Below are positions 10,820 to 24,200 of a stretch of DNA of 64,000 nucleotides, in pieces (the stretch's first letter is position 1; every line of letters starts with the position of its first letter). The stretch is taken from NCBI GenBank assembly GCA_948470475.1, contig OX419342.1:12143508-12207507 (forward strand). The letters are read 5' to 3'. Position numbers and translations under genes: made by a program. Under the pieces are notes generated by a model, which worked only from the letters and a program-made list of their open reading frames with translations, was not told the origin of the DNA and ran no database searches. This DNA comes from Galaxea fascicularis. Taxonomy: Eukaryota; Cnidaria; Anthozoa; Scleractinia; Euphylliidae.

Positions 10820-12784
10820 AGTGCTATCTTGGCATAATAATGCTGGAAAATGATCATTTAAAACATACTTGTACAAGCTCTCAGACAGACAGAAAGCAGA
10901 ACAAGACCAGGATGTCATTTTGGTAATACAAATTCGGATTGGTGTTAAAGCATGCTGTTGGCCAGTTAATAGTCATAAAATGACAGATTGTCTCAAAAAT
11001 GAACTTCTCAGATAGTTCAATGTGCCTATTGTAGTTTAATAAACTTGGTATTCTTTATGTACAGTTGTTGTATGCCAACTTCATGTTGCAAAGGTTATAA
11101 GCTTCTGCCCTGGCATTAAAATAATGTTGTTTGTTCAGGGTAACATCACTCGCATTAAATAAACAATGACTGCCCTTGTAGACAAGAAAGAGTTAAATAT
11201 TCCATTTGTTTTTGAACAAGAGTATGGACGTACAGGATTCTGTTTGGGGAAAAGGAGTATACAAAGCAACTTCATCCCTAGGACATTTCGTTTCTGTTTG
11301 CCCCCATAATTATGACCATGTTCTGATGTCCTCTTCAGTCAACGTGAAGTGTAAGTATGGCTATTGCGACAAAACCTAACAGAAAAAATCTTCATAAGTC
11401 TGCTGTGAGACAAAGCAACACAAAATGAACATGATGAGAAATAAAGTTCATCAAAATTTAATTCAGGGTATAAAATACTGTAATTAAAGGTGCTTCATTC
11501 TAAGACAATAATACATAAACAATTTTCTTACAATTTGACTTTCTCTGCCCAGTTAAACCCTCATCTCTCAGCAAGTTTGTTGCAGCTACGTACATGTTGA
11601 TCTACACTCTTTACAAACTCAATTTAAACCAAGAGTATACAGGAAGATATCTGCCTGACAAATACATAACTGGTTAACAAATCAAGTGAACAATGATGAC
11701 AACAAATGTTACAATGTTCGTTCATGCTTCCACACACTGCACGTCTTAACTTACCTAGCTCTCTCTAATAATAAAACAACAGTCCACACTGAAGATGGAT
11801 CAACACGTACCGTGTGGCACAATACAAATTCTTGTAGGAGTTTAATACTGGGGGTCAGGAATTTTTCCATTTTCTGGGAACTAACTTGTGAGATTGTAAA
11901 ACACTGTTTTAAGTTCTGCAATGTTCAGGAAGTTGCATTACAATATCGAATTACACATGCATTAGTATTCTACTTTGTCTTCATCTTTAGAGTCACTTTC
12001 TGCCCTTTTTTATTTTTGAATGAAAGAGACAGTCATTTTAAATAACTGGCACCAACAAGATTCTAAATTTACATGTAAAAGGGAATGTTTGTATGAATAA
12101 CTTTGCTAGTGGAGAAACTTGCGGATTGAAGAAAGAAATGAAAGAATCGCAAAAATTAATTTCGTGCCACACAGTATCACATATACTTGGTTGAATTTTC
12201 TTGAACTACATGCATGTATCAGCTGTACAGACACTTGTTGTGAGCAAGTGCCAAGGTAACTTTTGAGCCTGTTGGCCAACATAAAAAAGGCTAATACCAA
12301 AACTGTATTTGCAGCAATGGAGCCTTTAAAATTTAGCAGGTTTCTTACAAAGTACTTATCATGCACTGACACTATTGGCTGTTGTCTATAACAAAAGATG
12401 ACGAAGAGGAAATGGATTGCAACTTGAAAAAGTTAGGCTTCCTTTTTACTGTATATTAACTGTGCCATACTAAAATCATCATAAATTAGTACTAGAGTGG
12501 TTTTAGTTAGCCCATGAAACAAGTTTTATTATTATACAACATGTAATATAGCATAATAGTCAAATACACAAAAGAATACAAAGGAAATAGTTGCTATTAG
12601 TTTGTATTACACTAACTTTTATTTCGCGGGTTGAGTAAAAGCACTCTAGTGTTTTGTCCCTTCACAGAAATAATTTGAAACCTAACTTATTGGTACTAAT
12701 TTTCAACATGCTGCCGGTACATACCAAGGTCTTGAGTTACATGTCCGGCTACAGCGCAGGCTAAATTCTCACAATTTAGAAAAA
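10820..12784. other. Convergent intergenic region between COPS3 and kindlin
   Basis: AATAAA at 11038-11043, about 220 bp after the COPS3 stop, and again at 11158-11163 are plausible COPS3 poly(A) signals. The reverse complement of AATAAA at 12618-12623 could serve kindlin. The longest open frame here (11686-12045) resembles nothing and has no coding features. Confidence 0.5.
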
Positions 12785-13018
12785 AAAACTGCAAAATTTA
12801 ATGCCTTGATGCAAAACGTTTTTTTATTAACTTAAACTTGCATTTACATGAGTAAACTGGATGGTAAGCCTTTACAACAACATGCCAAGCAGTGAAGGAA
12901 AACACCACGTAGCAAAAGGATGGGAGAAAGCAGGAATAACTAAGCTAGTGAATGGAAAGCCAAATCTCCCTCCTGATGACCAGTTTGAACACATTGAAGG
13001 TGATATTAAAATATAAAT
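12785..13018 (+). repeat. Dispersed repeat, copy 1 (possible transposase C-terminal remnant)
   Basis: It begins with a promiscuous hairpin arm (aatttaatgccttgatgcaaaac) and is about 80-85% identical by eye to 27400-27620. Both copies keep an open stretch reading [20 protein letters not shown] or close to it, then an acidic end and a stop. That resembles the C-terminal tail of pogo/Tigger-type DDE transposases, but the match is weak. Confidence 0.5.
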
Positions 13019-13554
13019 GCTTAATGCTTTTTTATGATTTTTGTTTCTAATCGTTACTGTTCAATTTTGTCACAGGTGACTGTACTTTAAGATATTTAAA
13101 TGAGACTTACGTGGATGCTCACTTCTTGTGAGAATTAATTCCCTTTAACATGACTTTTCTGCCAAATCGTGAAATATTCCTCTTCCAGTTTTTGCGAAAA
13201 TTAGTACCAATACTTGGTACCTCTTCATGGTACACAGGTCATAAGAGTAATAGAAATTATGGTACTTACTCACACTTTGAACAAACTTATAATGAGAATA
13301 CCTGGACATTGGCCCTTCAAGGCAATCTCCCTTTGCATGTTTTAAAGCAAAAGGCCTTTCTGTCATGCTGCTGTAGGTTGAATGTACATGTCTACAGGAC
13401 AAATTATTGCCCTGAGAAATAACTGACTAGAAATAACTAGTGAAAACATCTTTATGTAAAGAACTCGGTACATGTAGATTTGTTGCAGAGAGTACAACCA
13501 GAGTCCTTGTTGCATCCTAGACTGAACTGGGAGAAATTGTGAAGATTCTGAACT

Positions 13555-15053
13555 TTACACCCATCCACCAGTCAGCTTGAAAAACAACTCTTCGTTTGAT
13601 GGCTGATTTACATCCTTTCTTATGGACATGAAGATATAGCCACCAATGAACTCATGAATCACTTTAATATCTGCACTTGTACATTCAAATGTGATTGTTT
13701 CACCTTCGCACTGGATTACCATTTCTCTTGTCTCCCAATTCACATTCCAGTTTTTCATCACACTGTATCGCCATGTCTTTGTTGCTTCACGACTTGCTGG
13801 ATCCATTCGCATGATTCTGTTGAATGCTATTCCAAGAATGTCCTAGGAAACAAAACGGCAAATGTCAACTAAAAATCAACAAGGCCTCACGACTGCTGTC
13901 ATCGACATCACCTCCACCAGTGGGGTGCAACATGTTGACCTAATAACTTACTACAGACAGTTGTAAATGAACAAAACTTAAGCAAATAGATAACCTGAGA
14001 AAATTGAAGCTTCTATAGGAGTCAGCCAACTGAGCTACCAGTGCTCCAGTGTACATACAACTACAATTAACACATTTCATTAGAGGAAGAGAGTGTTTTT
14101 TATTATTAAGACCCATCATCACTTTCCATAATTGCACTGTGGTTGTACTAGAATTTCGTTGACCACGAAAATTTTAAGCCACTACAATGAGATGCAGTTT
14201 ACAGCTTCTGGAAGGAGAAAAAAAACCATACAGGGTTTGGCAATAACAACCAACAATGAATTTGCTGCATGTCTGCAACACCATAACAGGTTATCTTCAA
14301 CAGCAGCCGCTGTTATGAAACAAGTTCGAAGACGCGACACGGTCAAAGTGTGATTTAGCTTACTGACAATACCAGTGGCAAGTCTGTAGTGTTCCTAGTG
14401 AAAGTGGCATTTATTTAGTTTATCAGGTTGTATTTTCTCACAATAAAGTGATTACAATTTGCAGATTGCTGGTGCTTATTTGTGTCAACTCCAAACAAAA
14501 TAAACAATTTGAAGAGCATGATGGGGTGACAATGGGTCCTTAATGCAAATATTTCAATGACAACCGCAACTGTAGTGTGTAAAAGATTTAACTCAAAATC
14601 TAAACTGATGCTTTGATTTTCTTTCATCGTGTTTTGGAGCAAAGGGCCACAAAAAGACCTGTTGCCAGTTTGAGGCGGGAAAAATAGACCGCAAAGCCAG
14701 TCGGAAAGCATCCACGAATATAACCAACTGGATACTGCAGAATATGCAACAGGTTTCTTCACTTCTGATTAGCTGTACTTCCTGAGGCATGGGATATCCC
14801 ACCAAAGACTTGCCATGCATGCTCTTTTAAAGCATTCAGCAACTTTCCCAGTTCAGTGGCTCATAGCCACTTTGATTATTCTTCTTTTAATGAACTTGGA
14901 ACACCTGTGAAATCATGCTTGTTCACAAATGGAGTGACTGTATGTATGGGTTATTGACCAAGCGAGAGGTCAAGATGGCTGGATATTGGCCAAGTTCTTT
15001 TTTTGCGTGTTTATGGACCGAGACGAAGTCTAGGTCCATAAACTCGCAAAAAA

Positions 15054-15088
<35 letters not shown>

Positions 15089-15181
15089 AAGCTTGGTCAA
15101 TAAAGGATTTATTATATGGGGTAAGCCGACTTCAGAGAAATTTTTCTTGCGGGACAAAGCGCGTAATCCCGAGCGGGCAAG

Positions 15182-15215
<34 letters not shown>

Positions 15216-18200
15216 CAGCATGGGATTTGGTTCATCTTGCCCGCTCACGGAGCTACCCATATAATAATAAAAGTGTATTATTGCATAAAATCTTGGAAAT
15301 GTGTTTTCCCTGTTAGTAGTAAAATTAGTTACCTACAAAATAAAGTTATATGGTTCTGAGGTAAACTGCAAACTATGAGACCAAAAAGGTTCATTACCTC
15401 TTTCTTGGACCCACGAAATCGAACCACAAAGTGAGAAACGCCGAACTCTGGCAATGACTGCCACTGCCTAATGTACAACATCTTGGATTCAATCAGTGAT
15501 GTCTTGTTCAAGGATGAATGTGCCTCAAGAATTCGGGCAGCAATCTGAAGAAATACAACAAACGTTACTACACATGACCCCAGAACCAGGGACTGTGCAG
15601 GGGGAGGGGACCCTCCCCCACTTTTGGTAGAAAAAATAATGACTCATGAAAAGTAATTTCACGGGATAATAGCGGTCGGTTACAGCTGGTGGACCTCACA
15701 GGAAAAAAATCCAAATTTATGACTGTTCCTTTAACCATTTTTAGAGTTAGCCCCTCCCCTCAATTAAGGAGGGGGGAGTGGTTCTGCACTTAAAAAACTG
15801 TTTCACAGGCCAGAACACAGATGATGCCACTTACATGTACTGTACTTTCCAAAGCTACTAGTAACATTATTTTATTCATGTTGGTGATTTAATGAGAGCA
15901 ATTATGAAAACCATAGTTTAAATACAAATGAATTAAATAATTAATCATTAACTCCACATTATCCTAGGCATAGCTCTGAAGAAACCTGAAGAAAAAACAA
16001 TTTGCCAGTATTGTATTAGTACCGGTAGGTCCAACCCAATGCTGTGACTGTAAATAATTACCTTTGTAAAGACCCTATATGGTAGCATAACAGCTGTCTG
16101 TGTGTTAATGTTGAGCACCATATACACTGTCTTGTGAAAATGTTTCCTAAATGTTAAAGTGCTGGGGTGTTGGTGGAGAAGGGATGTGTAGCTTTACCAT
16201 TCATTTTGTTGTTGTTGACATAACATTATTTTTTCTCAGCATGTATCAAAATGTAGTAACACTTCCTCAAAAAGGCTCAGTTTGTAACAGGATTGATTGA
16301 TTGTAACAGGATTGATCAAATGAATGGCAAGAACTGTATTTTACAAGGTGGGTAACCTTGGCCATGCAGCAATATTTCTCTGTAGCTGCAACTGTACCTG
16401 TTTAGCTTTGTACTTCTTCAGCATCCTTGGTCCAACAAAATCTTCTGGTTGAATTTGGATCTGTATTATTGGCACAAAATAAAATTAGATAAAACAAAAT
16501 AATTCTGCATGTGTGATAAAATGTGAGTGGAATGCTTGCCAATACACACCTGACCAGGATTGAGGGGTGTGGCATCACCCTTATCGTGTTGCATACTGAG
16601 GAAGGCCTGGATACCAGAGACCTCAGCATCATAGCTAGCATCAGCCATAGTTTTTCCTTTGGATGCCAAACGATATGCTGCCGTCCACTTGGAATACTGA
16701 GCCTCCTGATATATCAACACACACACAACTAAACTGTCAGTAAACAAAATTTAAGTATGATATTCAGTTAACGTTTGTGTATCTGACAGAGAATTCAGAA
16801 TAAATTGGTCAAAATAATCAAGGAAGTTGTAATGTTTACAATGATTACTACTAATAATCATCTTAATTCATTATTGACTTACGAGATGCTGCACAGATTC
16901 TAGAGATGACAAAACTTACACTGGAGCATATATATGTTGTGCCGCGTAGCACTATAAACACATACAAGTGGTGGAACAGAGAATTAACTCTGCAGTGTAA
17001 ATTAAAGTGCTGAGAGAAACCCATGAAAAACCCACTGAGCGTTAGCCCTAGTAAAGGGTATCAGGGAACCACACGAGGCAAAGAAAAAATTGTTATGACC
17101 TCGGTGGGAATCAAACCCACAACCTCCGTATTAGCACTAACTAGTGCTACGCGGCACAACATATATGTGTACCCTTACTTTCTCTTCGCCGCGATTCACC
17201 ACCTTAATCGTCCCCAACTTTCTCTGTACGACCTAGTAGCTTAGTCGGCAGAGCAACGGTAGATCTAATATGGAGGTCGTGGGTTCGATTCCCACTGAGG
17301 TCATCAGAATTTTTTCTTTGCCTCGTGTGGTTCCCTGATACCCTTTACTAGGGTCAATTCCCAGTGGGTTTTTCATGGGTTTCTCTCAGCACTTTAATTT
17401 ACACTGCAGAGTTAATTCTCTGTTCCACCACTTGTATGTGTTTATAGTGCTACGCGGCACAACATATATATGTACCCTTACTTTCTCTTCGCCGCGATTC
17501 ACCACCTTAATCGTCCCCGACTTTCTCTGTCCGACCTCGTAGCTTAGTCGGCAGAGCAACGGTAGATCTAATACAGAGGTCATGGGTTCGATTCCCACCG
17601 AGGTCATAAGAATTTTTTCTTTAACACGTGTGGTTCCCTGATACCCTTTACTAGGGCTAACACCCAGTGGGTTTTTCATGGGTTTCTCTCAGCACTTTAA
17701 TTTACACTGCAGAGTTAATTCTCTGTTCCACCACTTACACTGGAGCAGCAGACTTCAATATCCTCTGATTCTTTGAGCTTGATCTTGATGTTAAACTTCT
17801 CTTTGTTCACATTAACATCTGGAAATACCTCGCACCCTAAAATATTTTTAAGAACAATGCTCAGAGTTACTCTAGTCACAAATGGATCATTAGGAAGGCA
17901 GTGAGGTCGAGTGATTGGGGCCCTAGACTTGTAATCTGGATGTCCCAGGTTCATGTTATGCTCTGAACCCTTGTTGGTGTTGTTCCTCAATAGTCCTGAG
18001 TTCAACTCATATAATTATTAATTTTGCATTATTATCCCTGAAGAGCCCCAATGGAAGGGATAATAAAGTAATCATTCTATTTCCCTCAAACATCTGGCTT
18101 TTCCAGACTTTTTCCAAAATGCTTATTTCTTTTTCCAGATACAAGTTTAGTAATAGGTAATAGCATGGTTTTAAAGGATATTTGAAATAAAAACCCAAGA

Positions 18201-21200
18201 CTCATGCGGCGAATGGTATTTGGGAAATTTGGAATAATTTATTATAAGGGGCAGTATTTATCCCAATTATCCTACAAAAACCATGCTATTAATTGTTTAG
18301 ACTACAAGGCAAATGATCTAATCATACAGTAAAACAACTTTTCTTGACAAATATAAACACCTTGGAAAAATCAGTATACACCGTTTTTTCCTAATTAGAA
18401 CTTTGCGTGATGCAATCAAAATAAAGTAGCAACCCAATATTAAGGCAGGCAGCAGATCTTTTGCCAACAAAGTACTACAAGTGTGTATCAACTAACTCTT
18501 CAATGCTTTAAGTTTCCTATGTATTTCTTCCTCTATGGACATCATGTCAGCTCTCCTTCTTTCACACTGGCACTTTGCCTCATTGCATTTGACTTGGAAA
18601 TAAAAGTAACTTTCCGAGTTGACACTGCCTTTTCTGCAAGGTCATCAGCTGACTTGAACAGTGCCTCAATGTTTGATTTCATCCTTTTCTTTTGGTCCTT
18701 CAAATCATTTAATTCATCAAGGACTGCTGTCCTTTTCTGCCCTCTCCTTTGCTCTCCTTTCTTTTCTCTTCATCTAGGTATGTTTGGTACCTCTATCTTG
18801 CAGAACTTGCACTGGCCAGGAGCTCTTCACTCAACGATACTTTGGTGACCCCTCCAACATTGATGAGATGGTCTTTGATCACTCTCTGGGCAATCAAAGT
18901 TTGTTCAGCCATATTTTCAACAGAGATTTCCTTGTTGATTGAACATCCACATTCAACTGACACTTGTCCATATGATGGGAACAGAAGCTTTCTGGTGAAG
19001 TCCCACAAATCAGCCCATGCTGTCATAAAGAAGCTCATTCAAGTGTGACTTACTAACAATGAAGGACTGAAAGTTGGTATTGGCTGAGTTCTTTCTGGCA
19101 AACTCTTTATATTGCCTGATGATATTATCACATTTGGAGAGATTAACCTGCTGAGCATCAGTAACAATCTTAAGACACCGATTGAGATGCTGAAGACACC
19201 TGTCTTGATTACGACAGATCTCCAAAGGGTGTAGCCATGCCAAGTTCCTCACCAGTCTATACCTGATTGGTGCTTTTAACAACAGCTTCTTGACAACAGC
19301 AATGAGAAATGTCTTGGTATAAGCTTTCACTGGATATAAATCTTTGTCAGAAATTTTTTGTGTGCTTTAAATCGTGAAGAAGTTTGTTGGCAACAAACCT
19401 AATGTCCACAGCCGAAGTATTTTTGTGCAAAGATGAATTTGTCAAATCCAGCTGGACCAGCTCAACTGTTGATGATACTTTATCTAAGACATCTTCAAGC
19501 ATGTGACTGACCAATGCAGCTTCACCCATGCTTGAAATAATTATATATTGCGTTGTCACAAACAGTATACTTTGCTTTTGTTCTTAATTTAGGGTTGGCT
19601 GCAATCCAGGCCTTAAATCTTTAATTAGCTTTCCACTTGGCAGAGAAAACACACTTCCCCTGAAATATTTGATCAATATAAACCTCGAGAATGCAGGAAC
19701 CAAGTTTTCCCATGATGCACTGTGAACATACAGTAACCATGATGCAATGCTGGTGTAAGAGAGATCTGAGACTTCTCGGTCTGTGATTGAATGTTTTCAC
19801 AAAGACAAAATTTTAAATAAGATTTGACTACAGTAAACACCCGCATATAAGAACACATGATTTCGGAGCTCAGGCTGATCAGGTTCTTATTTATCGGGTA
19901 TTTAGTGAAAAATCAGCCTCAAGATGACATGGAATTCAGAACTGTAACTATCCATGTGTTCTTATATGCGGGTGTTTACTGTACCTGAAAAAATTAGTTA
20001 CCAATAAGGCACTTGTTTCAGTTTTCAAAACAAAACAAAAATACTCCAGACTTTATCTTTATTTTCCAGACTTTTTCCAGGTCTGGAAAACTGGTTTGCA
20101 AATTTCCAGACTTTTTCAAGATTCAAGACTCTGTACGAATCCTGAATTTACCTTTCGGATTGCAAGCAAAATTACGGGAAAAAATGCCCTTTTCTTGAAT
20201 TGACCAATCAGCATTCAGTACTTTAGCCCTCTAAGTTATTAGGACAAAAATCAATTTTACTAGATTACAGTATCTTCTAAGGAATTGGAACATCTAGGTA
20301 AGAGATTAGTCCTACAGCTTAACAAGATTTCAGAATTTGAACCCTCACTGTGGTTTTCATTTAGAATTAAAACCCCAGCACACCATTTTTACTGTGTGTG
20401 TGTGCTCTTCCTACAAACATCATGTCCCCCATTTCCATGCTAGCAGAGGCCTTTTTTCCTCGTATTCAGTGTGCGGGAGAAAAGAGACCTCTGCCATGGG
20501 TCGAATTGGTCTGTGTTGAGCAAGCAAACAATACAGGGAGTATGCATTTTAAAACCTCTGCAGACAGCAGCTTGATCAAAGACTGATTCGGCCCATGGGA
20601 GAGGTCTCTTCTTTGCACACTGAATACAAGGAAAAGAAGCCTTTGCTAGCAGGGAAGTCCCCCATGCAGCTGCTGATTTCACAAGCATGTATCCTCTACA
20701 TAAGTTAAAGTTATCTGCATCCTTTGCCCTGCAGCATCATGTCCCTAACAAATACCCTGGCAACCCCACTTCACAAAAACACTGTAAGTTATTCAAATTG
20801 TTTAATATGACTTTGTATAAACAGCACTTAAGATAGGATACTTACAAAACTCTGTTGGCATGACATGACATACATACCTCTCAGATTCATCCTTTGAACA
20901 GGCTCTCCAAATGACTCCTCTTGGGTTTTAAACAATGTCAAAACGGTGTCTGATAAGCAATAAACATTGTACTAAATAATAATACTGTACATGTTTTAAA
21001 CAACCAAATAGAAGCTACAAAAAGCAAACAAGCCCAACACATTCCAGTGCATGAAGTACCTTTGAAAACAAACCAATATTTCTTTTTCTTAGTTCCAAAT
21101 GTCTTGTGCCTAAGAATATAAAAATGATGTTTTAAAGATACAGAAAAAACCTTGACACAGCTGGATGGTCAAACTACTCAGAGAGTAATTATATTAAGCA

Positions 21201-24200
21201 CCATAAAATGGAAAAATAACATGCCATAGTCATCACTGAGGAGGCATCAGTTGTTTTATGTAAACTAAATCTCACAAAAAATACATGGCAATCAAGTGAC
21301 TGTGGACATGGAAGGAAATAAAAATACAAGTACTTACTTGATAAGGTGAAGGTAGTCCTTTATTTCAGGAACTGATGTCAAACTCTGTTAAATGCAAGGA
21401 GAACAAAATGCACATCACCTCAAGTTGCATTCTGCCATTTTTGAATGCACTAGCTGCATTTGTTTTCAACTTAATGGATGAGAAATGGATTTAACTCCTG
21501 ACCAATTCCTCACTATTCTCCTAAAGACGTAATGTATAGAGATCACTTTGTTATATAGACACAAGTGTTTTACTAGAAAATACACCACTTGTAAAATTCA
21601 TATGAAACTAGATCCAGGACCCGAGTGGCATACATGTATTTTCCATTATCCTCACTTCTGGGGATGTTGATGACATAATTTCCTACTTTTGCATATTTTC
21701 TTGTGCAAACAGTCAGTGAAATAAGATGAGCAGTAGATTTGTGAAGTTCTCTAAAACTGATGTAAAATCCCTCTCTGAGGAACAAGAAAACGCTAACACA
21801 ATGAAGTAGGAAGAGTGAATGTTTAATTCAATCAGAGAAGTTTGAACAAAATCAGTTGAAAAAAAGACAAATTATCATTAGTGACTTTGACAAAACTCAA
21901 TAAACAATAATATTCTTGCATGATTACTGGCTTCAATTTCCCCACTGTTGCTAAAAATAGATGCTCGTGTAAGAATTGTACATAAATTTTGTTGTAGGCT
22001 GTATGAGTGTAAAGCTACCTACTTGTAATGTTAGCCATCAGGCATAATTTGTGGAGATTTAAAGAAGTATAACTTTGAATATAAAGCTTTACAACATCGT
22101 TGTAAAACGCAGTTAATGGAGCGTGACTCGCTATCTGTCACGCTATATTTGTAAACACTACGTAATGCAAATGAGACATGAATGGACCTCAGTACCCTAA
22201 CAAATACAACAGAGATCCTCTATTCATGTGGCAATGCTGTCTGCCACATTTATATCTTTCGTTCTGTATGGCTATAAGGGACAAATAGTCCCATTCATGT
22301 TGCGTTGAGCATTGCACAAGTTACTTGTATCCGATGGTACGTAAATTACCATTGGTTTATAGTTGTAGACACCTGTCTAAGTATAAAAGGTCTAGCAAAG
22401 TCCAACGTATCACTTTCTAAGCTCTTTAGTGTACTGTAAGGAGCTCCTTTACCGTTTAAAATTGATTCCCACCCTTCCCTCCCTTTGGAGGTGGTGTTGT
22501 TCTCGTTTTCAATAAACTTGGGTCCACCTCTCAGGACACGGTTCGGTTAAGTCTCGCAGCGACTTCCCCAAGCTTTGTTGTTTTTCATGCTATGCTATGT
22601 TTCGCTCTCTATCTGCCTTTGTTTTTGTCCGATCCAGCACGTGCCGGCGGAGTCGGCTCGCAGTGCTGGGGAGATAAGAAGGCTTGAGCTAGTTTTAACT
22701 GCCTACACTCTTTCCACTGTAGCATGATGCTGGCCGGAGGTTCAGCTCGTAGTGCCGTGGAGAGTTAGGCTTTTATATCGTTAATTTGGCTTTTACCGGC
22801 CTACAAGTTGTCCGATCCAGCGCAGTTCCTCTTATGCGTCGGGGAGATAAGTTTAGGCTTTTAGTCACGCTACGGACGTCGTCTGTCACGCCGATCGTGG
22901 AGCGGTGTTCCCCCTTTACGCCAAACGATGTCTTTTGTGTTTTGTTACCGTAGTCTGCATTCAATATATATATATATTAAATACTCGAGGAAACTGCGAC
23001 ATTAAAGTTTGTTTTTTGGTCTATATAACAAACAGAAGATTACATGGTGGCTTGAAGATTGTTATTTTCTTGCATTAAAAAAACAATATTTTACTCGCTC
23101 GCTGCACTTGCTCATAAAATATTGTTTTTAACACTTGAAAATAAAATTCATAATTATCTTCATGCTGCCATGCAATATCCTCTATATACACTACTAATGT
23201 TAACAAATTTTTGTGACCGAGAAATATTCAATGCTCTTGATGGTCAACAGTTACAGGTTTTAAAATGTTATTTGTTTTTAAGGTATTGATTGTTAAGAAT
23301 TTTGACAAAGTTTACAAAATTATGAAAAGAGTAAAAACTTTTTCTTTTCTGCTGACTCACATAAATTTCAATATTATAATATGCAATTTAGTTTATTATT
23401 GTTGTAGGACCATGTTGACTGCAGCTTCAATCAAAATGCAACTTCAAAACTCACATTGCTTTGAAACCTTAAACTATTATCAAATTAGGGGGAAATTCAA
23501 GAAAAGAAATTTAATTTGTCTTGTGGTGAAATTGTCATGTCAACAAATGGGTTAAGAACAAGGACTTCTCCTGCTCAAATCTTGGCATTGAAAGCATTTG
23601 GAGCACCAAATAATGCTCTTGCAAGAACAGTGGCCACTCTGATGATCCCGAGTTAGAATGCAAATTTAGGGCTTACCTTTTGTGGCGATGCATTAGACAG
23701 AGAAGATCCTTCAAGTGTAGCCTAGAAAGTAAAATGGCTGTTAATATGCAAGGCAAGCACACATGAGTGCTGTGATGGTTCACCAGCATATTCAACAATG
23801 TATATAAAATTCAGCCACAACAATACTAGAGTATTGCTTTTGAGTAAAACTGCCACATATTAAGGGTGTTCCCACACCAGGAACCTCAAGACTGGGCAGC
23901 TTTAATGTTTACATGTATATCAGAGTTGCGTACATGTTGACTCACATTGGCCTCTTTGTATTTCGGCTGTTGTTTATTGTTAAAAAAAGATTTTTAACTA
24001 GGAAAAAATACTGTCAAACTTACAAAACTGTGAACACCAAAAATTATGTCTGGAATTATCTGTGTTCTGACCAGTTGCATGCAAGATAGAAAAACCACGG
24101 AAATAAATGGCTTTCCATCACTCACAGAACAGTACATTTTCATTTTCTCTAGAACATTATTCCCATCATATTACTTTATGGCTGCTTGTTTGCTTGTTTT

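Noticed and set aside
11686..12045. 119-codon open frame downstream of COPS3.
   Set aside because: There is no family resemblance, no codon structure, and it lies in probable UTR/intergenic sequence.
17230..17606. Two tRNA genes.
   Set aside because: Box A, box B and acceptor stems are present, but anticodon stems are mismatched, the anticodon loop lacks U33, and both are embedded in identical SINE bodies.
18483..19048. Plus-strand frames of 99-121 codons.
   Set aside because: They are antisense to the decayed hAT-like transposase, whose minus-strand text is recognisable.
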